Source: Macrotrachela quadricornifera (Eukaryota; Rotifera; Eurotatoria; Philodinida; Philodinidae). Taken from it: a DNA stretch of 64,000 bases. The stretch covers positions 1 through 64,000 of the forward strand of contig JAJEKB010018892.1 of NCBI GenBank assembly GCA_022393335.1, read 5' to 3'. Position 1 is the first letter of the stretch; every line of letters begins with the position of its first letter. Positions 12,152-28,284 of the stretch are shown here, piece after piece. The notes under the pieces are model-generated. The model was not told where the DNA came from and made no database searches. It saw only the letters and a list, made by a program, of their open reading frames with translations. The position numbers and the translations under genes were made by a program.

Positions 12152-12864
12152 TTAGGTAGTACAATAACGTGTATTACAATTAGTCATAGAAGTTAAATAG
12201 AACACATAGAAGTCATTGCAGTTAGTAACAGATACTGAGCTAATCGAATATGATGTGTGACATAAATTACCATCAACATTTACACAAACGCTACCATATG
12301 AAGTTCCACCCGAAACTGATGGAAAAGTACCATTAAACCAACCAGTATATCTCGCGCCACACATATATGTACTCGTAGTACTAGTAATCAATTTAGTACC
12401 AGCTCCTCCAAGAAATCGATACCATCCACTTGTCAAACTATTATCACATTGACAATCAGTACAGCCAATGTAACCAATATTACGTGTAGAATCAGCATTT
12501 GTTGTATATGTTGTGCATTGACTTGGTAAATTAGACGATGCACTTGTAATAGTTGCTAGAAAGAGAAAACTTAATAAATAAGAAAAATTATATTGGATTA
12601 GAAACCGTACTTGTAACACTATTGCTTGCCGACGATTCTAGTTATAATAATGAATATAATATGTATGGATAAAGTAGCTAAATAGACTTACTTTCATTCA
12701 CATATAAACTGGTCATTACTGCCAAAGGAATTCCACAAATAATAACACCAATAAGCACACCCACAACAAGTTTTGTTATAGTAGGCTTTTTCGCTGATTC
12801 AAATACACTATTATGAAATATGGAGTAAATTCTATGATAGATTTATTTCTTACCTATATTCCAT
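12152..12864 (-). CDS. Short single-pass membrane protein with extracellular D8C domain
   Basis: Four exons: 12854-12864, 12692-12807, 12611-12637 and 12152-12555, giving 185 aa. The first exon encodes only MEY plus two bases, so the cytoplasmic tail is about 18 residues. The helix (KLVVGVLIGVIICGIPLAVM) and the D8C domain (WYRFLGGAGTKL, CGARYTGWFNGTFPS, VTNC, FYVFYL, RYC) are close to those encoded at 2765-3728, with identical exon phases. Cysteines fit the eight-cysteine D8C pattern plus a CTDCQC cluster. It is probably a type II surface glycoprotein; several NGT/NxS sites could carry N-glycans. Unlike its paralogue it lacks the Gln-rich cytoplasmic exon. Confidence 0.82.
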
Positions 12865-14172
12865 GTCTATTTTAAAATTGGATTCAATCGTTAGTATTAC
12901 TTCAATCAATTTTTCACTTCTTGTTTGAAAAATATATACATACGTTTGCTTTTATATCTGCTGATTTTGATTCAGATATTAATTAAAAGTGATCTTCAGT
13001 TTTCATTGATCCAGAATAAATAATATAAAACAAACATGATCTCTTTTTTTTGTTGTTTTGCACGAAAAGAACAAGAAATCAAGTTACAATCTGTCACTTT
13101 TCTATGTTTTATATTGAAATACGTATCATTTCTTTTGCTAACGAATGAAATTAATTGTGTGTAAAAGAGAAATACTATATGTTTATTTTCAATTCTAGAT
13201 AGGTGTCTACAATTTTTCAATTACAATTCAATCAAATTTGACATAAAAGTTTATATGGCTTATTTGTCCTTTTATTAATTTACGATTGATGAATTTTGTA
13301 CACATGATCAATAGCTTTTAATGTTTTGCACAGTTCATTATATACATGAAATTTTGACATACTTTTTCTTTCCATCTCGAACATTGATAATACTATTTTC
13401 ACAAAAGATATATATTGATAAATCTGGCTCTATATTATTTATGTTGCAGGTATTTGATTTTTGTTTATCTCAAATTTAGTTTTAGCTTTAAGTTTAAAAA
13501 GAAAAAAAATTCCATTTATAATCACTAATATTGAAATTCATTACAAAGTGCGCAATCTTTAGAATATTCATCCCATGCCACCAATACCGAATCACTTTTA
13601 GCGATAAAATCTTAACGACGACAAAGTTCCAGTAGACACTAATTATTTTTTTTACGTTTTATATTTATTTTCTTTCAAGCTTTTTTTATTGATTTTATTT
13701 ATTTTTACACTCTTTTTTTTTGAATTTATATCTCACCATTTTTTGTCTGATAGTCATATGAATCTAAAAATAACGGTCAAATTTTGCTACACCACCATTC
13801 AAAAGCTAGAGACAATTGGTATTGGCCAACTGCATATGCCAGCACCGGTTAAGGTTAATCCTGGTTTACCGAGCAAAACTGGCAGTATACCAACGTTAAC
13901 CTTGGTTTATCAGGCGAAACCGGCGATTTACTAGGCAAAATTACTGGTAACGGAACCGGTAAAACCGCCAATTTTCATTCGATTTGTATCATATAGGACT
14001 TTTTATTTTGTCTATATTCGAGCGACCTCTGTTTTTATACTTGATTTTGTCCATTTTTAATAAAATTAATAATGGTGGTTTCGAAGCAACGTATTTTATG
14101 AATGAATTTGTATTGTATTTTTACCTGAGATCTTCATTAAGAAGGCAACATCAATTAAATATTTGAAAAAAA
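12865..14172. other. Intergenic region with a small GC-richer repeat patch
   Basis: No gene recognised. At about 13835-13970 a GC-richer patch contains diverged short repeats around GGTTTACC, GGCGAAACCGGC and AACCGGT, unlike the AT-rich surroundings; its origin is unknown. Confidence 0.5.
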
Positions 14173-15256
14173 ATGGGTATCGAAGCAAAAGATTTTAGTC
14201 TTGATCTTGATTTACTTGCATATAGTGGTGTTGTCTTTAGTCCTGAACAGCGTGCTTCATTACAAACATCACTTGTTATTCTTAAAGAACAATATAAATT
14301 TAAAACAATTCATTTATGGGGTAAAATTTTAGGCATAACAGATGATTATTTTATTGTACAAGGTCGACAAAAAAATGAACTTAAAGATCGACAATTTCTT
14401 TATAGGTAAAATTTTTATTTAGAAAATTTATTAAAAATATGTTTTTTTTAAATTAAAGCAAAGATTGTATTAATTGGAATATGTTAACACCTGCTAGTGA
14501 TGAAGCAAAAGAATTAGCACAAATGTGTCAAGGTCGTTTTACTGGTGATCCATCACATGATTTTGAAGTTACAAAATATAATATAACAAATGAAGATACT
14601 GAAGAAGAAAATATTGAAGAATATAAAGTAATATATTGAAATTCTTTTTTTTCTTATAAATAAAAAAATATAAATATTTATTTAGTCATTATTACGTGAA
14701 GAAGAACGATTAGCTGCTACATTATGGAAAATTGAAGAAGATGCTGTAATTATTCCACGAGGTGCATATGTTCTTCAACCAAATGGTGATGTTGAACGAA
14801 ATCGTACATTTGAAGGTAAAAAGAAAAAATAAAATATAATGTTTTATTTTGAATAATAATGAAATTATTAAAATATTCTAGGATTAACAATAGTTGAAAG
14901 TGGTAAATTATCAAATTATTTTCATTTTCGTGAACCTGTTCGTCTTCAACAAAAAAGTTTTATTCATCGAGCTACACTTGATAAAAGTCTTCATTTTCTT
15001 GATACAATTGATGAAGATGTTCCTAAAGGTATAATTTAAAATAAAAGAATTATTTATTTTTTTCTTTAATTTTTAATAAATATTATGAATTATTTTAGGT
15101 TGGACCGTACAATATGAACGTGGTAGTGGATTAATTCAAATTCGTAGTCTTAAATGGGTTGGTATGGCATTTTTTCATATACCCGAAACAAATCGTTATG
15201 GATCACTTTATTGTGGTGTTGGCGAAGAAAATAAAGATTTACCATTTATGCTTTAA
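14173..15256 (+). CDS. RSPH9: Radial spoke head protein 9
   Basis: Five exons: 14173-14405, 14459-14627, 14686-14815, 14882-15028 and 15099-15256, giving 278 aa, close to the human protein (276). It is a radial spoke head subunit of motile cilia, part of the structure linking the central pair to dynein control. Recognisable blocks are SLQTSLVILKEQYKF, LWGKILGI, YFIVQG, FLYSKDCINWNML near the N-terminus, an acidic stretch then LREEERLA, PRGAYV, and the C-terminal block from GWTVQYERGSGLI through WVGMAFFHIPETNRYGSLY. The ATG is the only one that fits the family N-terminus. Introns are 50-70 bp. Ropporin-1-like, another spoke protein, lies 18 kb away. Confidence 0.95.
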
Positions 15257-16046
15257 ATAAATAAATAATTCTTTTTTTTCTGTTAAATAATTTAATTTCA
15301 ATTAAAGAAAAAATAAATTTTAACAGAATCAATAAATTGATCTTTGCTAAATACGTTAATATGTAGATAATAGACAATATATATCTGTATGAATAACATT
15401 TAAGAAAAAAAGCCAGCAAGGTCTTTATATAGTATTGAATAGGTTTCAAAAATAAAATCAAGTATTATCAATATTAATTAAAAATATGTTAATTTATTTT
15501 ATTTATTTCAATAAAAAAACAAAAATCAAAATTGAATCCTTAGAAATTACAACATCAATATTATAATAAACATTTCAATTATTTTTGTTTCTATATATAT
15601 TTCTATTTTTTTTTAAAGTCAAAAAAAAAATAGAAGAAGAATATTGAAATCAATCGAACAAAAAAGAAACATATGTATTTAGAATTGAAATGAAATACAT
15701 TTTAATTCTTTTTTTTTTCTCTCTCTCTCTCTCTTTGTCCTTTCTTTTTTTAAAAAATGTATAGATGACGATGAAATAAATCATGCTGTCGCGATGCATA
15801 AGGAAATAAACAAATTCGTTAGCTCATTCTGTGTCCTTTTCATTCACTCACATACTACTTGTATTCTTCAAGAGACAATCTCTTTCACTCCCTTTCAACT
15901 CTCTTAAACAAATTTTTTATTTGTTTTGTTACCTACCATGCTGTCGAACTACTGTTGCTATAACTTTTACTATTACTTTAAATGATAAAAAAAAACGAAA
16001 ATAATGGCCACGTTTTTTCCTATATAAAAATCTATATTTAAAACTA
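15257..16046. other. Intergenic region, AT-rich, with a CT run
   Basis: Holds the RSPH9 3' region (AATAAA-like repeats right after the stop) and a CT dinucleotide run at about 15719-15734 upstream of the SAM gene. No gene seen. Confidence 0.5.
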
Positions 16047-19000
16047 ATGGCCAGTACAACACATACAGCTAAACCGATTACTATTGACCTTCGCAAATAT
16101 AAGGTATTGAAATAATAAATGTTTGATCAAGTGTTATTTCTTGTTAATTTTTTCTACCATCAACTTCCATTTTTAAGTATCTTATATAAACATATTCATA
16201 AATTTTATTCGTCTAATAGAGAGTTTATTAAATCAGTACGTTTTCACTTTTTTTTTTTTAAACTTTGAAAAATTGGTTTGTTCAAATATATGTATATAAA
16301 AATGAGAACAAAAAAAAAGAATGATATGTATTTATTTTCGGTATGATAAAAAAAAAAACGAAAATGTTTTATTGAACATATTAATTTATTTATTTAAGGA
16401 AAAAGAAAACCGAAGACCTGAAGCACCACTAAATGTTCAACATATATCATCAAATTCAGGTTCAAGTGGATCATTACCAAAACGATATCAAAGTGTTTTT
16501 ATGGAAGGTACACCATTAACATCATTTGGTATACGAAATGATGATAATCATCAACGTTCACATTCTGTAAATAAATAACATAATTCATTTCTCTTCTTTA
16601 AATAATTTATCTTTAGCCTACAAATCATATGCAACCACAACGTCCTCAACGACCACTTAAACCTGTTAAAGAATTTCTTACTACACATTCAACAGTTGAT
16701 CAACAATTGTAAAGAAAAATTTTTTCTATCTATTTCTCATATTTAACAATCTTATTTTTAGAGATGATCGTCGACGTTCATCTTCTCAAGTAATTTTATA
16801 AAATTATCTTTTAAAATATGATATCAATATTTATATTTTAGACAAATGGTTTTACTCGCGTTCAAACAGAATCAACTGTACAAAATGTAAATGCGGCCTT
16901 GACAAGAACATTAAATAAATTACGTCAAGAACCACTAAATCTAGGTACAACAAATGTTCGTTCTACACCAATGTATACTGGATCATCATCTACTCGACCT
17001 ATGACAGCTCGTGTAACAACATATCAAAATACTGGTACAACAACAACATCAAATTATTATAATCAATTATCTAATGGTACAAAAGGTCCTTTACCAGCTG
17101 AACTTATAGCAAGACGATCAACAAGTTCATTTGCATCAAATATTTTACCAAATGGTACTTCACATAATCGAATTTCATCTAGTACTGGTCCACTTATTGT
17201 ACAACAATCAACAATAATGAAAAATGAAACAAAAACTAATGATAATATAAATCTTCGTACAACAACACCATTACGTGTGCCAGCAAAAAGTCTTGAAACA
17301 GGTTTACATCAATTAGATGGTTTCAATTTTGATAATGTTACATTAGACGAACATCCAGCAAAATCAAAAGTAATTAATAAACAAAAAAAAAATTTTTGTT
17401 TATTTAACATTATCTATTATATTTGTTTATTAGACAGCTAGAAATGAACTAAATCAACAAATAATAACAAAAACAACATCACGTAAACATTCAAATGCAC
17501 CACGTGCACCAAGTGCTGATAGTCAACATCGGACATTACCAGAAGTAAGTGTTAATCCACATATTCAAAGTTCTGTACAACAAAATACTGATCAATTATC
17601 ATATTTACATGAACCAATTCAAAATGGTATATATATATATTCAATAATCATATTGATTTTTAAATATATTAAAAAAAATAATTTTATTTTATATTTAAAT
17701 TTAGGTGAAACACATACAAATCATCATCATATACAAGTTGAACCAACAAATACATTAAAACGAATATCATCTCCAATAAAATCTCAACAAATTGTTGATA
17801 TACAACCAAATATTATTGTTCAACATCAACGACTATCATCATCAACATCAAGACCAAATTCAGCAGCTAATATTCTTCTTCCATCATCAACAACAAAAGA
17901 TCCACTTAATGAAGCTTATATTGAACGAGATAATGCTCGTTTACAAACAGTTACTGTTGAAAATACAAATACCAATAATGATAATGATAGTACATCAACA
18001 CTTAAACAATATGAAAATCAACAAGAAAGAATACAACATCCACCACATTTATCAACACCACCACCATCACCATCAACTAAAGAATTACATCATGCATGGA
18101 CAAAACAAAGAAATAGATATTCAATTAGAACAGGCACAACAGCTTTAGTTTCTCGTAAGAATCTAAAAAGTCATCGACCACCAGGTCGACTTAAGAATTA
18201 TGGTGACGATTCAGATTCTGAATCAACTGCTACAGAAACTCAAAGTAAAGAATATGGTAAGAAATAAAAATTGAGTTAAATATTACATATTGAAAAATAG
18301 AAAAGTGATCGTGATTATAAAGATACCAAGATCAATAATGTAGAATTCTTCATTTTATTGAAGTATAAATAAAATTAGATTCGACATTTATAAGAAATAT
18401 TCGAGAGATAAAAACTAAAATCAGTTTTAGTTCTGATAATTATAGTATTGATAAATGTTCCTCTATTCATCACACAACATCTTATTTTTTGAGCTAATAT
18501 TTATCAGACACTGACGCTATGTGGTATCAGATAGCTACACCGTTCTACTATGTCGTTGCAAGAGAGCGCAGTCTTTTAAAAAAGATTTCTGAGGACATCT
18601 ATCTTTTTTTCTTTATTTGCCTTAGATGTTAACAGGAGTCCAACACAATGGCAAGAACAAAATATCTTTCAATCTCTTGTTCTCGTCTGCTAACGAGTGA
18701 ATCGATCTCGCTGATCGAAATAAAACGTCTCTCTTTTTATCGAAGCAAATGGTTCACTATATACAGATATATAGGCTAGAAAAGTTCCAAAGAGATTTGG
18801 AAAATAACCATGAATACACGAAAAAAATCCTACGACAACATAAAGAGAAGTGAACGATTGGAAAATACCAAAAGGTGAAAAAAAAGGAAAGAAGTTACAT
18901 ATATCTATCTCCTGTACACTATCTATACGACATAAGAGGACAGAAAAGAAAAAAAAAAAAAGATATATAAATGAGTCACACTATAACATCGTCTTTTTCA

Positions 19001-20510
19001 TTTTCCTTCTGATTAGTTAAAAATGATTTGTAATAAAGAGGAATATCAATAAACCAGATCTATATATTTTTGAAACATCATCATCTATATCTGAGCAGTT
19101 CATATCAATAAGTTCTGTGGGAGAACACCCTCGTTATAGTAGCTTTGAATTACTAGAAAATCAGTCTAATGGTACGGTACTGTCAGTTCTTGATACTTAC
19201 TCTATACTTCTAATAATTGCATAAAAATCCATGATATTATTTTTTCTCATCGTTTATACAACGAAAGATTCTACCGTCATAACTTTAGTGTATGTTTAAT
19301 GGTATTATTTTAATATAAAATGAAATGAAATTTTTATCATATAGATATGGCTCGTCGTCATAGTGCTTTACCAAGTGATCTTGGTAGTGATGTCTGGTCT
19401 GATTTAACAAGTGAATTTAGTGATACTAAATTACGTAAACATCCAAATATTCGTACATCAACACCAAATATTACTCGACATAGTTCAAGTTTAAGTTCAA
19501 AAGAAGTTGGACAAATACGAAAACAATTGACTGGTTTGTTAAAATAATAAAAATTTTTTTTTATCTTAATTTATTATTTTAGATCTTCAAATCATGTATA
19601 ATGATTTATTAAAATTACTTGATATTGATATCGAATCAGTGAGAAGCAGTATTAAATCAAGTACTTCTTCTCAAATTGAACGTAATAGTCGAAAACATCG
19701 TTTTCGAAAAGTAATGCCTGTTATGTCAATGCGTCATTCTAATCCCGATATGAGGTATTTAATTCAATAAAATCTTTCTTTTATTTTTGTTTTTATTCAA
19801 TAAATAACCATACATATATATATCATTTTTTCAGAGAAGTTAATCAACGTTTTACAAGACTTGAATCATCAATAGTAACATTAGCTGAATCAATTGCTAA
19901 ATTATCAGCACAAATTCAAATGCAACGTGTTATTAAAGATGATGTTTATCATTTACGTCAAGAAGTTGCTGAACTTCGTCAACAATTACATCATCAATAT
20001 CCTCGACAACAATCTTCAACACCAGCTGGTGGAAGAACATCATCAATGTCAACAACATCTCAACAACAAACACGTTTAATAACAGCTAATGTTCAACGTC
20101 TTGCTGCAGTTAATAGTACGAATCCATTAAATATATCTACATCTTATATGCCATCAACATCAACAATTCAACGTTCTAATTCAATTATTGATCCACGACA
20201 AGCACGAAAAATTGAACAGTAAAATAATATTTTATTATTATCGAGGTTTTGTTTTTGTCAAATAGATTATTCATTTAGATTCTTTGGTACAGAAGCAATG
20301 CTTCGTTATTTTCTTAGTTTATTAAATTATGAAGAATATGTTCCTGTGCTTGAACAAGAAAAAATTGGTTTTTATGAATTACCATATATAAGTGAACGAA
20401 AATTACAAAGTCTTGGTATACCATATGGTCCTTGTGCTCGAATTATTTATGAAGCACAACAGTATTTTATTTCACTTTTAACATTAAAATCAAATGGAAT
20501 TGATGTATAA
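16047..20510 (+). CDS. Large disordered and coiled-coil protein with C-terminal SAM domain
   Basis: Eleven exons: 16047-16103, 16399-16566, 16617-16708, 16762-16789, 16842-17369, 17434-17626, 17705-18256, 19345-19533, 19583-19754, 19835-20218 and 20279-20510, giving 864 aa. About 600 residues of Ser/Thr/Gln/Asn-rich, probably disordered sequence precede a heptad-rich segment (EVNQRFTRLESSIVTLAESI, then YHLRQEVAELRQQL). The last exon encodes a SAM domain (MLRYFLSLLNYEEYVPVLEQ, then EKIGFYELPYISERKLQSLG). SAM domains mediate homo- or hetero-oligomerisation, so a scaffold or cytoskeleton-associated role is inferred; I cannot name an orthologue. The join 18256 to 19345 spans a 1.1-kb intron and keeps frame (GAATATG to ATATGG), but two separate genes cannot be fully excluded. 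One exon is only 28 nt. Confidence 0.78.
18257..19344 (+). other. 1.1-kb intron of the SAM-domain gene
   Basis: A GTAAGA donor and ATATAG acceptor bound the only long intron of this gene. No ORF, inverted repeat or RNA gene seen inside. Confidence 0.6.
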
Positions 20511-22934
20511 ATATAGTCACAAATTTTTGAATAAATTTTAAAATTTATATTTGTTTTTTTTGATTGATAATTAAATATGATAATTCATTGAGAACATATA
20601 TAAACAAAATTTGATGAATATACTTATAATTGTTTTCTGATACTGATAAGATAATGAATATAGAGGAGATATACTTTGTATTTTAATTTATTTCTTAAAA
20701 ACTTATGCATGCTTTCTGAATTTGCCTGTACAATATTCTATGTAATTTCAAATTTGTATTTGCGGTATTTTATACTTGATTTTAATAATTGATAAAAAAA
20801 GAAGTAATTAAATTAAGAACACACGTGACCGCTATACATTAAATACTCACGCTTTTGTCTACGAAACAATTTGTAAGGCAAATCTCATAGGACTACTTAT
20901 CGAAGTGTACGAAAAATATGCATACAAATAATATTGCTCGAGAGACGCTTAAGTTATTTGAGTATCCATGGTAGCAAGTCATATTCACTGGATAAGTATA
21001 TTCACCACGACAATATAATATGATAACATTTATCTTCATTTTTGTATTATGTACGTGCCACAAGAAGAATGCGTTGTTTATGTTTGAAACTACGTATATA
21101 ATGGGTTTAGAGTAAAAAGAAACAACTCTAGATTGATTAGAATAAATTCATTTACAGTAAATTTTCAGAATGTGAACACGATACGTTTTTAGGTAGTGTT
21201 CAATCGTATTATTTGACAGAGAAATATGATTTCTCATTCAACCACATCGTAAGATGGCCATATACAGTACGATATGGTACGTTAAAATCACCGTTCAGTA
21301 TTCGAAATCAGACAGCATTTGAAGCATTTTCACACCATAAATGAGTGGTTCAGAGTTTAATCTTACTCTGATGTTATCATTGCATTCGTAGAATTGCTTT
21401 TAGTTGTGAGAGACCATTTGGTATCGATAGAGGCATTGTGAAATGTTTCAGATTGAGGGAGTATGGAAGATTCAATATCTTTCTTTTTCGAAAAGATCAA
21501 TGAGTTTTAAAAAAATTGATAACTTTTATGAAAGGACAATCGTACACATTGACAGAAGAGAAAAAGATTAATTCAAAATATTTTAAAACGAGCAAAAAAT
21601 AGAACATCTCGAGATTGAGATGTGATCACTTCCGAACATATCTAAGAATTCTATTATTTTATATATAGTCGTTTGTGTGCCATGTACTTCGGTGTTGGCT
21701 TAGATCTAGAAAGACAAACATAAGGATTAGAAGAAAACTAAAAGCACAGTAATCTCAAACATATATCATACTTATTATGTTAACAAAGAAACGATGTATG
21801 AATAGTATTTAAAAAAGTTATATATTTTTCCCTGAGACTCAATAATAGCTCTTGATAGATATATGGCACGACTCAAAATCAATGCTATGAGCTTCCATTA
21901 ACTCTAATCTGCCTACCTGTAAAATATCCAAATTCTATCAATCTCATATGAATAATGTTTGAGTACAACATTTAGATTAAACCAATTCATTTTCGATTAC
22001 ACGAAATAACAATACTGTATGCTATCAGTACGAATCAATTTTATCTCCTTATACATTTATCTAACTGAGTAATAAAACATATCTTTGAAACGCTCTTCAT
22101 AATTCATATGCCACTATATCGCAAACCATGACAGTAAAAGAAAATCTACAAAATAATGTAAAGGTGCTATGCATTGACGGTTTCATACGATCTAGGACAA
22201 GTTCGAATTTTATTGACAGAGAGAGTAAGCAATATTTATACTTTTCTGTCATTGGCTTTCAAATTTCATCACACAAGAAAGATTCGGATTTGTTTGGTCT
22301 CGTTTATAGAAAAACATTATATAGAGTGTATTAAAACTAATCATATTAAAGCTGAGCCTGAATGATATTTCTTTTTGTTTTTGATTTACTCCAAAAATAT
22401 TCGTTAATGCTCGCTTTTATGCGAAAGTAGTATAGATTGTAATATACATCTCTATAAAATAATAATACTTTGTTCAAGATCTATGCGTAATGGCGACCTC
22501 TTCGAAAAATACTTCCATTGGCATGTTCACTTATTTCTTATCCCCCTATAATACTATATAATGGAATCTTTAAGAATGAAACACATACTGTTTTCATCAT
22601 AAAAAAAAAACCTGTGTTTTTTTCAACTCTATTACCGAGCGAGTCAAAGAGTACTGAGCATTGGCAAATATTATATCTATTCATAGAATATATGAATTAC
22701 TGTTTTACTCTCTCTGATACTACCATCCTGGTAGAGACGCTACCTTTTTAGACTTATTCTCGACAATAGATGACCCTGTCTGTGAGAGTATTATTTTGTT
22801 TGTATTAAAACCAAGGACATAATATATGTTCGCATAAAGTATTATAATAAAAGGATAAAATAAAGTTGTAATCAAAGACTTAGGTTCCTTAATTTTTTTT
22901 AGATTATTTTTTATTTGACAAATTGCATTGGAGA
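20511..22934. other. Intergenic region, nothing recognised
   Basis: 2.4 kb of AT-rich sequence between the SAM gene and UGP2. Small open frames near 22128-22365 and 22518-22751 have no coding signature or similarity I recognise. Confidence 0.6.
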
Positions 22935-26682
<3,748 letters not shown>

Positions 26683-26900
26683 TCTTTTGTTTCATTTTTC
26701 TGTTATTATATATAATCACGCGATATTTTATTTTCATACCCTTATATTAGAAACGTTTTTTATTAGTAAAAATAACAGTAGTCCTGCAAACCATTTGATA
26801 TTTTTTAAATAAACATGTTGACAATTGCGTACAACGCGTTTGGATCATATATATATAATGTGGATTTATATTCATTGTAGAATAACAAGAAAAAGAGTTG

Positions 26901-28284
26901 ATGTCTTCTTCATTTCCACTTATTAAATTGGCTATTGAATTTTTTAAACAACTGAGCAAACCACTTGCTAATCGGATTAAAGCAAAAGCTAAAACTAGTG
27001 AATTTGCCAAGAAATATGTGAGTGTATATGAATTTAACTTTTTTCTGAACGAATTATTTTGAAAGTATTAATTATATATAAAGAAAGATAGTTGATAATT
27101 ATAATGAATGATAAAAATTAAAGTAAGAATATTCATTATTCTTGAATTGATATAAATCAATAATAAACTTTCAAGCAACTATAAGTAATTAATATGTTTA
27201 ACATATGATTAAAAATGTATTTGACATGATTATCTGCAGTGGAAGATTGACCATTCACGTTTTTATTTAGTAGTGCAACTAAAACTAGAAGATATGGACT
27301 ATGAGATTTGGGCATAAATGAATGTTAATACGCATTTAAGAATTTGGAAAATAAACAAATTTTCGCAGTCAATATGTAGTGTACTTATTAAAACACCAGT
27401 TCATTTTTAAAGAGTAATAAATATATACATACATAAAAAAAAAGAACTAAATTCTTGCACAATGTACAATATATTAGTTTTCTAAAAAGGAATTTTTCTA
27501 CATTGACATGGAGAATTTTTGCAAAACTCTATACATTTGAAATGGCTCTTTTTGAATTAAAGAATTAAAAAAAAACGAGAATACTTCAAAGCGAAGAAAA
27601 AGAGTATTATGAATGAGCTTCGAATCTTCTCTAATCAGATTCAAAATTGACTGTAAACTGGATTTGAAATCATATTTGAATGTAAACTTCAATCTAGAAA
27701 GATATATAGCTCGCTAATCTGTATACTTGAGATTGTACATAAATTCATTGTACACGAATAAGTTCTTTTAAAGTTTGATATTAATAATATTTCTATTTAT
27801 TGAAATAGATTTGTATGCCTCCAGCTCAATTCTATCATTGGTATGATGTTAATCTTCGTATGAGAATGATGGGTATTTCAACAAAAAATGTAACAAAAAT
27901 GACTGAAGAAGCAGCTGTTACACTTGGTGCTGATATTTTAGGAGAAGGTTTGTACAAATTATTAAATTACACCTTAGAAAAATCACTAACATCACTGATT
28001 GAATATATATCAATTTATTTCATTCTTTTATTTTAATAGCTATAATTTTATCTGTGGCTGTGGGTTGCGTTGCACTTGAATATGCAAGACGAGCCAAAAA
28101 TGATAGTGACAAAGAAATTCGTCATCAAGAACGATTATCGAATATTGAAAAAAAAATATCAGAACTTCAAACTATATTAACCAATCAATCATCTTATTTC
28201 TTACAATTAGAACAATTATTTCAAAATAAAAAACCATCACCAACATTGCCTTCATCCTTATTGACAAAAAAAGAATTATTATAA
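26901..28284 (+). CDS. OPA3: OPA3-like mitochondrial outer membrane protein
   Basis: Three exons: 26901-27017, 27809-27947 and 28040-28284, giving 166 aa (human OPA3 179). The family signature is clear: FPLIKLAIEFFKQLSKPLAN then RIKAKAKTSEFAKKY in exon 1, and ICMPPAQFYHWYDVNLRMRM in exon 2. Exon 3 encodes a hydrophobic segment (AIILSVAVGCVALEY) and a charged coiled coil (LSNIEKKISELQTIL). OPA3 proteins sit in the mitochondrial membrane and affect mitochondrial shape; in humans they underlie optic atrophy. The gene starts 218 bp after the UGP2 stop on the same strand, with a TTGTAG acceptor-like site 20 bp before the ATG. Confidence 0.93.

Noticed and set aside
17792..18148. His/Gln-rich 118-codon open frame
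   Set aside because: It overlaps an exon of the SAM-domain gene in another frame and mirrors its CAT/CAA-rich codons.
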